Assembly: GCA_036381175.1 (NCBI GenBank)
Contig: DASVDI010000056.1
Coordinates: forward strand, 1-31,159
Source of the DNA: JAJUFS01 sp036381175
GTDB taxonomy: Bacteria > Pseudomonadota > Gammaproteobacteria > Natronospirales > JAJUFS01
Direction: 5' to 3'
Length of the DNA stretch: 31,159 bases
Shown here: positions 14,479-23,029 of the stretch, one piece after another
How the letters are laid out: each line of letters begins with the position of its first letter
Numbering within the stretch: position 1 is the first letter of the stretch
Made by a program: the position numbers and the translations under genes
The notes under the pieces: generated by a model
What the model was told of the DNA's origin: nothing
Databases searched by the model: none
The model's input: only the letters and a program-made list of their open reading frames with translations

Positions 14479-16698
14479 CTACAACTGCCACGCGTAACTC
14501 AACTTCAGGAACAGCGTCTGTGATTGGCGCTGCAGCGGATTCGTATCGATGGAGTCATGTCCATCGGAATAACCCGCATAGATCAGCGTGCGCGGATTGA
14601 CCTTGTAGGAAAACAACAACTGGTTCGCCCAGCCTCGCTCGCGGTCATCGACTGCATCGACATAAAGCGCCGCATCACGCGTCACATCGCGATACTGCGC
14701 GATCCAGCGCACCGACATGCGCGTGTTGAACTGCCATGTGCTGCGCAGATCGGTAATCCTTGCCGTGAAGAGCCGGCCGTCTGCCACGTCGAGTGACTGG
14801 TAACGGTAATCGATGTTGATCGAAAAATGCCGGCCAAGGCGCAAATCCACCCACGGTTCGATCTGTCGAAGAGTGCCGGGGCGGGAGTTGGCGAAATCGA
14901 TCGCATCACCGTGTCGCAGGTAGATGCCCCAGGACAGCGTGCCGCTCGGCTTCATTTCCACGTACAGGTTTTGCAGCGTCTGGTAATACGTTGTTCCGTC
15001 ATAGAACTGCCGTCGCCGGATGAGGCCGGGCTCGATGTACGACTGCATGCCGCCGTTGAAACTGAGATACGCCTCGACTTCGCGCTCAAGCTCCTGGCCC
15101 GCGCTGTCGAAGGTCGCATCATAGTTGCCGTAAAGTTCCAGCCGCCGATACCAGTCGTCCTCCTCGCCGAACCAGCGATAGCCGCCGCCGGTTTCACTCT
15201 GCTCGTAACCCACCTGCGGCACGAAACCGAGATCGGCGCGGAAATCTTCCTCGATCTCATGATGAATGGCGTAAACGAAATACTCGCGCACATCGCGTTC
15301 GTATTCCAGATACCAGGCGCTGCCGTCGAAGGAACCCGCCGGCTGGCCAAAATCCGCGACGATGGCATCGGAGTATTCGGTCGTCGACGAAAGGAATTCC
15401 GCCGTGATGGAATCCGATTCCGTGAAGCGGTAAAGACCGTCAACCGCGACGACCGAATTTCCGTAACCGCCACCTTCGCGCCGGGTCGCGAAGGCACCGA
15501 TGGTGGAATTCGAGGCGAGATCGTAGCGGTAACGCGCCACGGCGTTGCGACTGTCGAAATCGAACGACGCGATCTCGTTGCCCTGCACGCCGGGAAATAT
15601 CAGGGTTGTGATCTGATCGTCGGTGACAAACGCGCCAAAGGCATGCGGGCCTTCCTTGCCGGTGATTTTCGCACCGTAATCGGGATCGGCGATATTGCGC
15701 GTGTACACCACGTCGAATATGTCGCCGAAGAGATCCTGTCCTTCCAGGAAGAACGGCCGCCGCTCCGGAAAAAACAGGGCGAACTGGTTGTTGACGTCGA
15801 GTTGCGCGACATCCGCTTCGACCTGCGAGAAATCCGGGTTCAGCGTCGCGTTCAGGATCACGTTCGGCGTGATGCCATAGCTCACGTCCAGTCCGGGTTC
15901 GACATTGGAATCCGCACCGTTGAACGGTTCGCCGTAGCCCGGCCTGCTCTCGGTGCGGGACGCAGTTATCGTCGGCGTGATTTCGAGATTGTTGCCCGCA
16001 TCAATGCCAGCGAAGCCGCGGAATTTCGGCAGCTGGCACAAGTAACAGTCAAGATTGCGATCACGCGGGCTGTTGCTGAAAAGCCGGCGTTCGTCGCGCG
16101 GGTAAATGCGTATGAAATCGATGCTCCAGAGCTGCGGCTGCGCGCTGCCTTCAAAGCGCAGCGAGCGAAAGGGAATGGCCATCTCGACGATATAGCCGCC
16201 GTCCGTGATCCGGCCCGCGCTCTCCCAGATCGTGTTGTACGAGGCGTCCTCCACCTGGTTGACGTCATCCTGGAAGAGATCGCCCTGCACGCCCAGCGGG
16301 TTGACGAAAAACTCGAAACCGCGGCGTTCGTCGTTGAAGGTGTCCAGCACCACGCCCACGAAATCGTCCTGGAACATATTGTCGCGATCGCTCAAGTGCG
16401 CGCGGATCAATTCCGGTTCGGGGTCATGCGCAATGAAGGCGACATAAAGATTGCGTTCGTCGTAAGTGATGAATCCCTCGGTCGCAACCCGTGCCGGAAT
16501 GTTTTCCGCCGGGTTCGTTTCGATATCGAGCGTAACCTTGCGCGCGGCGCGCCAGGCGGACTCATCCAGCACACCGTCGATCGTGACCGCGGAATCGGTA
16601 CGTGGGATATCGATTGGCTGCGCGGCCGGATTTGCCGCAAATGTGGCGGCAGGAACGACGAGCAGAAGATTTAGCAGGAAGAATGTTGTTGTTTTCAC
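14479..16698 (-). CDS. Secreted DUF5916 protein with CBM9-like N-terminal domain
   Basis: A 739-residue protein with signal peptide (residues 1 to about 21, ending AATFAA). Residues about 30-225 form a CBM9-like beta-sandwich (IDGVLDESAWRAA, FITYDERNLYVAFIAHDPEP, VEMAIPFRSLRF). The remainder is DUF5916, rich in alternating aromatic strands, with LNPDFSQVEADVAQLDVN and FPERRPFFLEGQDLF as family landmarks, ending in aromatic strands and LKLSYAWQL like an outer-membrane barrel. Such proteins are common in Xanthomonadales and Bacteroidota, but their function is not established. There is no TonB-dependent receptor or hydrolase beside it, so the neighbourhood gives no substrate hint. It diverges from the arginase gene. 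Confidence 0.88.
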   Translation of the reverse strand: MKTTTFFLLNLLLVVPAATFAANPAAQPIDIPRTDSAVTIDGVLDESAWRAARKVTLDIETNPAENIPARVATEGFITYDERNLYVAFIAHDPEPELIRAHLSDRDNMFQDDFVGVVLDTFNDERRGFEFFVNPLGVQGDLFQDDVNQVEDASYNTIWESAGRITDGGYIVEMAIPFRSLRFEGSAQPQLWSIDFIRIYPRDERRLFSNSPRDRNLDCYLCQLPKFRGFAGIDAGNNLEITPTITASRTESRPGYGEPFNGADSNVEPGLDVSYGITPNVILNATLNPDFSQVEADVAQLDVNNQFALFFPERRPFFLEGQDLFGDIFDVVYTRNIADPDYGAKITGKEGPHAFGAFVTDDQITTLIFPGVQGNEIASFDFDSRNAVARYRYDLASNSTIGAFATRREGGGYGNSVVAVDGLYRFTESDSITAEFLSSTTEYSDAIVADFGQPAGSFDGSAWYLEYERDVREYFVYAIHHEIEEDFRADLGFVPQVGYEQSETGGGYRWFGEEDDWYRRLELYGNYDATFDSAGQELEREVEAYLSFNGGMQSYIEPGLIRRRQFYDGTTYYQTLQNLYVEMKPSGTLSWGIYLRHGDAIDFANSRPGTLRQIEPWVDLRLGRHFSINIDYRYQSLDVADGRLFTARITDLRSTWQFNTRMSVRWIAQYRDVTRDAALYVDAVDDRERGWANQLLFSYKVNPRTLIYAGYSDGHDSIDTNPLQRQSQTLFLKLSYAWQL

Positions 16699-16821
16699 GA
16701 CGTGTCCTTGCCGAAGTGTTGGCCGAGTGTCGGGGCAAACGATGTCGGATTAGATGTGCGCAAACGGCATTTGGTTTGTCGCATCATGGAAAAAAATGAA
16801 ACGCCTGTTGCAGAGCACAAC

Positions 16822-16850
16822 TCGAACCGCGCGCCGGGAACAGGTAGAAT
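16822..16850 (+). promoter_or_regulatory. Candidate promoter for the arginase gene
   Basis: TCGAAC (16822-16827), 17 bases, then TAGAAT (16845-16850, 5 of 6 consensus) in the 191-base gap between DUF5916 and arginase. Transcription would start near 16857, leaving a leader of about 33 bases. The -35 is poor. Confidence 0.4.
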
Positions 16851-16889
16851 TTACCGGTCCCTGGTTTCACCCTGTTGGGAAGTTCTCCT

Positions 16890-17804
16890 ATGAATCCAAT
16901 GAACATCCGCATCACCAACGTCCACATTGATCTCGGCGCCGGCCGTCGCGGCACGGACATGGGCTCCTCCGCCATGCATGTCGCCGGCCTGGTTCCGGCC
17001 CTGGAAAAGCTCGGCCACAGCGTCACCGGCATGCAGAGCGTTGGCCAGCATTCCATGGAAAAACTCGAAGTCGGCGATCCGAAGGCGCGCTATCTCGACG
17101 TGCTTCGACCGGTCTGCGTCGATCTCGCCGATTCGGCGGAAGCAACGCTCGCCGCCGGAGAATTTCCTCTGCTGCTCGGCGGCGATCACTCGCAGGCGCT
17201 TGGCTCGATCGCGGGTATCGCGCGGCATTTCAGGAAACAGGACAAGGATCTCGGCGTGCTGTGGGTGGACGCACACGCGGACATGAACACGACGGAAACC
17301 AGTCCTTCCGGCAACATCCATGGCATGCCGCTCGCGGCGTTGCTGGGCTACGGCCATCCCGAGCTCATCAACATCGTTGGCGCGCCACCGGCATTGAAGC
17401 CGGAGCATGTGGTCATCTTCGGCGTGCGTGACATCGATCGCACCGAAAAGGAAATGGTTGAGAAAGCTGGCGTGCGCGCGTTCTCGATGAGCGAAATCGA
17501 CGAACGCGGCGTAAGTGCGTGTCTTGATGAAGCGCTTGAAATCGTCGGGCGCGCCTCCGGCGGCATTCATCTTTCCTACGACCTCGACGGCTCCGATCCG
17601 TCCGTCGCACCCGGCACGGGCACCGCCGTTCCCGGCGGCCTGAACTTCCGCGAATCACATCTGGTGTGCGAGCGTGCTGCGAAAAGCGGCCGGCTTGTCA
17701 GCATGGAAATGGTGGAACTCAATCCGACGCTGGATACGGAGAACAAGACCGGCAAGTTCGCGGTGTGGCTGATTCAATCCGCGCTGGGACGAACCATTCT
17801 CTGA
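16890..17804 (+). CDS. rocF: Arginase
   Basis: Hydrolyses arginine to ornithine and urea using a binuclear manganese centre. With ATG 16890 the product is 304 residues. Metal ligands are visible: H100 in LLGGDHS, D127/H129/D131 in WVDAHADMNT, and D231/D233 in LSYDLDGSDPSVAPGTGT. The SGNIHGMP loop (140-147) favours arginase over agmatinase. The end reads MVELNPTLDTENKTG, as in arginases. GGGA about nine bases upstream supports this start; an in-frame TTG at 16875 is the alternative. It converges with the thioesterase-ctlX pair, whose product CtlX also makes ornithine. Confidence 0.9.
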   Translation: MNPMNIRITNVHIDLGAGRRGTDMGSSAMHVAGLVPALEKLGHSVTGMQSVGQHSMEKLEVGDPKARYLDVLRPVCVDLADSAEATLAAGEFPLLLGGDHSQALGSIAGIARHFRKQDKDLGVLWVDAHADMNTTETSPSGNIHGMPLAALLGYGHPELINIVGAPPALKPEHVVIFGVRDIDRTEKEMVEKAGVRAFSMSEIDERGVSACLDEALEIVGRASGGIHLSYDLDGSDPSVAPGTGTAVPGGLNFRESHLVCERAAKSGRLVSMEMVELNPTLDTENKTGKFAVWLIQSALGRTIL

Positions 17805-17822
17805 CGTTCGTGCAATCTGCGC

Positions 17823-18287
17823 TTACCAGCGATGGTAAGCGGGATGCCCGGGCTTCACGGCGATGAAATTGCCACGACAAGTGGCGCAGACTTCACCATC
17901 CACCGACAACTCCGCGTCGATGGTCGCGCGCCGGTCGCTGGAATCGACCACGCGCGCAACAAGATGCAGCGGGCCTCTCGATGGCGTGGGCCTGAGCAGC
18001 TTCACGTGGAAATCGCCGGTGACAGTGCACGGCGGCATTTCAGCATCAGCGCGATTCATCAAATGCCACGCCGCCGTCCAGTTCGAGTGGCAATCGAGCA
18101 GCGCGCCGATAATGCCGCCATTGACCGCGCCGGGAAAGGCTTCGTGGTGCGTCTCGGGTTGCCAATCCGCGATGACTTCCTCGCCCTTCGGAATGCTCCT
18201 GATCCGCAGCCCCTTTTCATTCGCCAGCCCGCAGCCGAAGCAGATGCCACGTGGCGCGTAACGTTCCTGGAGACTTTGCGTCATCAT
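17823..18287 (-). CDS. PaaI-like hotdog-fold thioesterase
   Basis: A 154-residue hotdog-fold protein. Near the N-terminus is CFGCGLANEKGLRIRS (residues about 16-31), a cysteine pair common in this thioesterase group, followed by the core helix region FPGAVNGGIIGALLDCHSNWTA with the conserved GG and aspartate. It probably hydrolyses an acyl-CoA; the acyl group is unknown. The first of two adjacent ATGs is at 18287, with GGGAG just upstream; the second (18284) has better spacing. Earlier in-frame starts lie within ctlX. It follows ctlX by 19 bases on the same strand. Confidence 0.85.
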   Translation of the reverse strand: MMTQSLQERYAPRGICFGCGLANEKGLRIRSIPKGEEVIADWQPETHHEAFPGAVNGGIIGALLDCHSNWTAAWHLMNRADAEMPPCTVTGDFHVKLLRPTPSRGPLHLVARVVDSSDRRATIDAELSVDGEVCATCRGNFIAVKPGHPAYHRW

Positions 18288-18306
18288 CCGGCTCCCGCTT
18301 GTTGCC

Positions 18307-19251
18307 TTATACGAGGTGCACGCCGCCGTTCGTGCGCGGCAGGAATATTTCGGCCAGCATGCAGCGCACGCTGCCGCCACCGTGACGTTCGATTGTAGCG
18401 ATATCGGCAACGCAGCGCGCGGCGTGCCGGTCAAGGAGCGTTTTCTGCTCCTCCCGCAACGAGGCGTTTGCGGTTGCCGACAATGCCACGACGGGACCAT
18501 CCCGGCCTTGCAGGAACAACTGGTTGCCGGCGAACGCCTTCACCTGCTGCCAGCTGATCTCGAGAATCGCAAGACCGGATTCCTCCAGGCGGTGCCGCAA
18601 GCGATCGCGAACTTTCTGCACGGGAATGGCCTCGAAACAGATAATCGCGAGACCGGCACCAAGACTCATCACGACATTGGTGTGATACACCGCGCGTCCC
18701 GACGGATCCTGTGCCCTGAACTCCACGACTTCGCGATAACCCAGCCGCTCTGCCCATTCATGTGCAAGCGCGATGTCAGTACGGCTGGACGGACAGGCGT
18801 AAACGATTTGGTTGACGCGATCGAGCACCAGCGAACCCGTGCCTTCGAGAAAGCGCACGTCTCGCTCACGATCGCTGAAGTCGATGGTTTCGGCGACATG
18901 GAAACCTTGCATGCGCAGACTGTCCGCGAAATCCGGCAAGCGTTCACTGCGGCGTGATGGCGCTTCCATCGGATACAGCACGAGGCGTCCATCTTCATGC
19001 GTACTGAACCAGTTGTTGGGGAATACACCGTCCGGTGAATGTGAATGTTCCGGCGGATTGAGCCACGCAATGTTCACGCCCGCATCTTCAAGTGCTGCCG
19101 CGAGCGAGGCCTGTTCGTGCATGGCGCGCTCGACGGCACCAGGTTCGCTCACGGCAACCTGGAATGCATTGCTCGCGAACGTTTCTTCATTCGCGCCAAA
19201 GTGCTTCGCACGTACGAGCGCGACAGTGTCAGCGAGTTTCGTTTCATTCAT
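18307..19251 (-). CDS. ctlX: Citrulline utilization hydrolase CtlX (amidinotransferase fold)
   Basis: A member of the guanidino-modifying enzyme superfamily. CtlX (citrulline ureidase, known from Francisella) converts citrulline to ornithine, CO2 and ammonia. The 314-residue product has FPNNWFSTH (77-85), RFLEGTGSLVLDR (133-145), catalytic histidine H190 in VYHTNVVMS, and the probable nucleophile C297 in GGGSVRCMLAEIFLPR. Length is normal. Dimethylarginine hydrolase or arginine deiminase activity is the alternative, but PNNWFSTH and the C-terminal motif fit CtlX best. It is the first gene of a two-gene unit with the thioesterase. Confidence 0.88.
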   Translation of the reverse strand: MNETKLADTVALVRAKHFGANEETFASNAFQVAVSEPGAVERAMHEQASLAAALEDAGVNIAWLNPPEHSHSPDGVFPNNWFSTHEDGRLVLYPMEAPSRRSERLPDFADSLRMQGFHVAETIDFSDRERDVRFLEGTGSLVLDRVNQIVYACPSSRTDIALAHEWAERLGYREVVEFRAQDPSGRAVYHTNVVMSLGAGLAIICFEAIPVQKVRDRLRHRLEESGLAILEISWQQVKAFAGNQLFLQGRDGPVVALSATANASLREEQKTLLDRHAARCVADIATIERHGGGSVRCMLAEIFLPRTNGGVHLV

Positions 19252-19292
19252 GGTTTCATCACAATCAATATGACAAACGGATTGCGTATTCT

Positions 19293-19308
19293 CGCGTTGT
19301 TCAACGCG
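19293..19308. promoter_or_regulatory. Palindrome upstream of ctlX, possible operator
   Basis: CGCGTTG-TT-CAACGCG is a 7-2-7 inverted repeat 42 bases upstream of the ctlX start. A weak minus-strand promoter (TTGCTG, 17 bases, GAGAAT) would overlap it. It could bind a dimeric regulator. In GC-rich DNA it could also be chance. Confidence 0.3.
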
Positions 19309-19518
19309 CGCAGCAACATGGTGCGCAGTCGCGTAGGTGTTATTGCCGTATCCAATCCCGCAATCGCCGGTGATACCATCGCTGTTCGCTTCAGCTGCGT
19401 TCCGCTTGTTCCGACGGCTGTTCGACTACACCGTTGGCCGTATTCCGCGCACCCTACATAAGCGCCAGTCTCGTTTGCAACGCCGTTTCTTTTTTCACGC
19501 CATCCCCGACAAGGAAAA

Positions 19519-21042
19519 ATGAACTTCACTCCGAAAATCGACCTTTCCGAGGAAGACGTCGACCGCGGCCTGAAACTTGTCGTCCGTGACGGCATCGCAT
19601 CCGAAATGATGACAACACTGACGGGCGGCGCGTTCCTGGTGTCGCTGGCGCTGCTGATGGGCGCGTCGAACTTCCAGATTGGATTGATTGTCGCGCTGCC
19701 GACACTCGCCAACCTCTTCCAGCTTGTCGCCATCTACCTCGTGCATCGCTTCGCTAACCGGCGCGCGATCACGGTGCTTGGCCTGACCTTGTCCAGGCTG
19801 CCGCTGTTGCTGATCGCGACCCTGCCGTTCCTGTTTCCCGAGGAGCTCGGCATTGTCCTGCTGATCGGCTTCCTGTTCCTGCACCAGTTCTTCGGCGCCA
19901 TTGCCGGCACGAGCTGGTCGTCATGGATGAAGGATCTCGTGCCCGAGTCGATCCTCGGAGAATATTTCTCGAATCGCAGCCGCAAGATCATGATCGTCGC
20001 GGCATCACTGAGCTTGATCGCGGCAGTCTCGCTGGATTATGTCGAAGCGAACTACGAGGAAAACCTGCATGTCGCCTACACGGTCATGTTTCTTTTTGCC
20101 GGCGTTGTCGGCTTGTACGGCGCCTCGCTGCTGGCGAGAACGCCGGAGCCGAAAATCTATCCCATCAGAAAAAATCTCTTTCGACTGTTCGCGCAACCGA
20201 TCAAGGATCACAATTTTCGAAACCTGCTGATCTTCAATTCGCTCTGGGCTTTCGCCGTGAACCTTGCAACGCCCTTCTTCACGGTTTACATGCTGAAGAT
20301 GCTCGGGTTCCCGATTGCCTACGTCATCGTGTTCACGATCATCAGCCAGCTCGCGAACATCTTCTTCATTCGCATCTGGGGGCGTTATTCCGACAAGTAC
20401 AGCAACAAGACGGTGTTGCGCACCGCCGCCCCGATCTATTTGATCGCGATTCTCGGCTGGACGTTCACGACATTTCCCGATGAACACCTGCTGACCATTC
20501 CGCTGCTGGTTATCATCCACATTCTCAGCGGCATTTCGTTATCGGGAATCAATCTTGCCTTGAGCAACATCGGCTACAAGCTCGCACCCGGCAAGCAGGA
20601 TGCGATCGTGTTTCTTTCAACCCGCGCCCTGGTAACGGCATTCTTCTCAGGAATCGCGCCGGTAATCGGCGGCCTGTTCGCGGATTTCTTTTCCAGGCGG
20701 CAATTGAACTGGAACATTGAATGGGACAGTCCGGCGGGTGACCGGATCATTCACACCTTGAGCCTGCAATCGTGGGATTTCTTTTTTGTCACGGCGTTCC
20801 TGTTCGGCATCTTTTCACTGTCACGGTTGTCGATCGTGCAGGAGAAAGGTGAAGCCAAGCGGCGCGTGGTGATGGGAGAACTGTTGTCGGAAGTCGGGCG
20901 CGAAGCGCGATCCATGTCCGCACTTTCCAGCTTGAAGACCATGGCGTTCCTGCCGTTCTCGTTCTTCACGCTCATTGCCGGCAAGGAACGGCGGCGGCGC
21001 CCGCGTCGCGGCGTGGCCAAGCGCGAGCAACCTGACGTATAG
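19519..21042 (+). CDS. Major facilitator superfamily transporter
   Basis: An inner-membrane protein of 507 residues with about twelve hydrophobic segments. The N-terminus is a 25-residue acidic cytoplasmic stretch, then GIASEMMTTLTGGAFLVSLALLMGASNFQIGLI as helix 1 to loop. The loop after helix 2 reads YLVHRFANRRAIT, a variant of MFS motif A. A cytoplasmic loop of about 30 residues (ARTPEPKIYPIRKNLFRLF) separates the halves. The C-terminal tail is strongly basic. AAGGAAAA immediately precedes the ATG. The substrate is unknown. It converges with the glycosyltransferase operon with 27 bases between stops. Confidence 0.85.
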   Translation: MNFTPKIDLSEEDVDRGLKLVVRDGIASEMMTTLTGGAFLVSLALLMGASNFQIGLIVALPTLANLFQLVAIYLVHRFANRRAITVLGLTLSRLPLLLIATLPFLFPEELGIVLLIGFLFLHQFFGAIAGTSWSSWMKDLVPESILGEYFSNRSRKIMIVAASLSLIAAVSLDYVEANYEENLHVAYTVMFLFAGVVGLYGASLLARTPEPKIYPIRKNLFRLFAQPIKDHNFRNLLIFNSLWAFAVNLATPFFTVYMLKMLGFPIAYVIVFTIISQLANIFFIRIWGRYSDKYSNKTVLRTAAPIYLIAILGWTFTTFPDEHLLTIPLLVIIHILSGISLSGINLALSNIGYKLAPGKQDAIVFLSTRALVTAFFSGIAPVIGGLFADFFSRRQLNWNIEWDSPAGDRIIHTLSLQSWDFFFVTAFLFGIFSLSRLSIVQEKGEAKRRVVMGELLSEVGREARSMSALSSLKTMAFLPFSFFTLIAGKERRRRPRRGVAKREQPDV

Positions 21043-21069
21043 AACGCCGGCGAACAGGATCGCGCAGGT

Positions 21070-22191
21070 TCATGCCTGGGCGGACCGGAAAGTCGCCGTT
21101 ACACCGGGGAGATTCAACAGGGCCTCCGCATGCGCGGAAATCTCATCAACGGAAACGCCGTCCACGAACGACTCATCGTGCATGCAGCCATCACGCGGTA
21201 CGTGCGCATCATTCGCGATGCAATCCATTCCACATAACGGACAATGCGTTGTCCACGACATCGCGCAACGATGATTGCGAACGTTCATCGGACCGCCATT
21301 GATCATGTTCCCGACCCAGTAAATACCGATGGTCGCCGTGCCAACGGCGCGCGCGAGATGCAACGGGCCGGTATCGTTGCTGACAAGAAGATCCGCTGAT
21401 TTCAACAAGGCCAGCATGCCGGGCAGGCTCAGTTTTCCGCACAGATCATGAATATTTTCGTTCGCGCCCGATGCGACCTTTGCGACGGCTGCAGATTCTT
21501 CTGCAACGCCAGTCACATACACGGCGAGCCCGCGCGCAGCGAGAATTCCTGCCAGCGCAGTCATCTTCTCCAGTGGCCAGCGACGGCGAATGTCGGTCGC
21601 GCCCGGATGCAGCACGACATACGGTTGCTGCAATGCCGGCATTTCATCGGTGAGCGCCTGGCGGTCCATCGCCGTAACGGCGAGTTCAGGCGTAACGCTG
21701 GTCGGCACCGCGCCAACGCTGCCGACAACTTCGAGGTAGCGCAGGACTTCGTTGTGGTAGAAAACATACGGAATGTTGATATCCAGCGGCGGTGCGCCGT
21801 CTGCGCGTAACCCGGCAGTCAACCGCGCGCCAAGCGCGCTGACGAGCGGATTGGAGTTGCCGCCACCGCCGTGCATCTGCAATGCGATGTCGAAATGTTC
21901 GGCGCGCATGTCGGCGAAGAATGCGTCGACCGCTTCCGGGTCTTCGACGCGATCCGCTTCATGCGGAACGCCGTTGCATTTCGGCAGCACGACGACGCGA
22001 TCAACGGGACCAGGGCGCGCAGCCAGGAAATCGCGATGCCAGGCTTTGCCGAGCAACACGACTTCCGCTTCCGGAAAGGTGGCTTTCAATGCATCCAGCG
22101 CGGGGATGGTGAAAACATAATCGCCCAGCGCGTTCGCGCGCAGCACAGCGATCTTCCTGACACCCGGCAAGGGATATTTTCGTATCGTCAT
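21070..22191 (-). CDS. Glycosyltransferase family 9 (heptosyltransferase-like) with Cys/His-rich C-terminal segment
   Basis: A GT-B fold enzyme of 373 residues, related to ADP-heptose:LPS heptosyltransferases. The start MTIRKYPLPGVRKIAVLRANALGD matches the family N-terminus with its nucleotide-independent glycine-rich loop; VLHPGATDIRRRWP (193-206) and LLVSNDTGPLHLARAVGT (268-285) are GT9 signatures. Between residues 309 and 338 lie C309, H316, C317, C320, C324, H330, C336 and H338, which look able to bind a metal; the two other GT9 proteins here lack this. I chose ATG 22191; upstream in-frame codons are not family-like. Last gene of the operon. Confidence 0.9.
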   Translation of the reverse strand: MTIRKYPLPGVRKIAVLRANALGDYVFTIPALDALKATFPEAEVVLLGKAWHRDFLAARPGPVDRVVVLPKCNGVPHEADRVEDPEAVDAFFADMRAEHFDIALQMHGGGGNSNPLVSALGARLTAGLRADGAPPLDINIPYVFYHNEVLRYLEVVGSVGAVPTSVTPELAVTAMDRQALTDEMPALQQPYVVLHPGATDIRRRWPLEKMTALAGILAARGLAVYVTGVAEESAAVAKVASGANENIHDLCGKLSLPGMLALLKSADLLVSNDTGPLHLARAVGTATIGIYWVGNMINGGPMNVRNHRCAMSWTTHCPLCGMDCIANDAHVPRDGCMHDESFVDGVSVDEISAHAEALLNLPGVTATFRSAQA

Positions 22192-22220
22192 TGCAGCAAT
22201 CCGATTCTGTTGTGGCCGCG

Positions 22221-23024
22221 CTACACGCGCAGGTATTCGGGCGCGTTCACGCGCCGGTCGGGTACGGTGGTTTCCAGTTCCTGGTGGTAGGCGCCACTCG
22301 GCAAAACGCCGCAAGCGCCGAAACGCGCCGCGACACGAAGCTGCGCGAGCACGTCTTCGCCGCAGTGGCTGTGTGGCAGGTCTTTCCAGAAGTCGAAACC
22401 GCCCGCGTCACGGAGCTTGCCGGTGTCATACATCACGCAACCGCCGACCCACGCCACCTTGTAGAGAACCGGCGAAGCGGGTGATGCGTGCAGGCGCCGT
22501 TGCACATGCCAGAGGTTTGCCGCGTTGTGCAAGGTGTGACGCTGCCATTCCGGTCCGCCAGGCGTCACTGTTTCCGGCGTGACGGGACCTCGCCACAATT
22601 CGATGTGCTGTTCGGCCGGGCGAACGTCATCGACGTAGCTGAGACCAATGACGGCGTTCCCGGCAAATCCGCAGTTCTCCCTTCGCAACACGTCGCGCAA
22701 CATTCGAATAACGTAAGGCTCAAGCACGAGATCGTCATCGATAAAAAGGCTGTATGGCGCACGCGCGCGATCCAGCAAAAACTGCCGCTGCTGCGCCATG
22801 CCACGGCGCGGCAGATTGCGTTCGATGCGAACACGCACGCCGCGCGCTTCAAGAAGTCGGATTGTTGTCAGCAGCGGCGCCTTGCCGTCTCGGCAATCCT
22901 GCTCCGACTGGTCCGCGATGACGACGTCAAAATTGTTCGTTTCCTGGAAACACAGGCTGGTGAGCGTGACCGCGAGCGCGGCGCGGCGGTTGTACGTCGG
23001 AATAAGCACGCTGACATCCGCCAT
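22221..23024 (-). CDS. Glycosyltransferase family 2
   Basis: A GT-A fold inverting glycosyltransferase of 267 residues. It begins MADVSVLIPTYNRRAAL, the GT2 nucleotide-binding strand; the metal-binding aspartates are in LFIDDDLVLEP (about residues 92-102); GGCVMYDTGKLRDAGGFDFW and HCGEDVLAQLR form the acceptor-side motif with the catalytic ED. ATG 23024 has AGGG eight bases upstream; a GTG at 23033 overlapping the previous stop is possible. Sugar donor and acceptor are unknown. Confidence 0.9.
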   Translation of the reverse strand: MADVSVLIPTYNRRAALAVTLTSLCFQETNNFDVVIADQSEQDCRDGKAPLLTTIRLLEARGVRVRIERNLPRRGMAQQRQFLLDRARAPYSLFIDDDLVLEPYVIRMLRDVLRRENCGFAGNAVIGLSYVDDVRPAEQHIELWRGPVTPETVTPGGPEWQRHTLHNAANLWHVQRRLHASPASPVLYKVAWVGGCVMYDTGKLRDAGGFDFWKDLPHSHCGEDVLAQLRVAARFGACGVLPSGAYHQELETTVPDRRVNAPEYLRV

Positions 23025-23029
23025 TGCGT

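Noticed and set aside
14827..16674. A 615-codon open frame on the plus strand opposite DUF5916
   Set aside because: It mirrors the DUF5916 reading frame, shows no domain and has no ribosome-binding site. The secreted beta-rich protein on the other strand explains the region.
16890..17804. Agmatinase
   Set aside because: The SGNIHGMP loop and the C-terminal motifs match arginases better; agmatinases have a different substrate loop.
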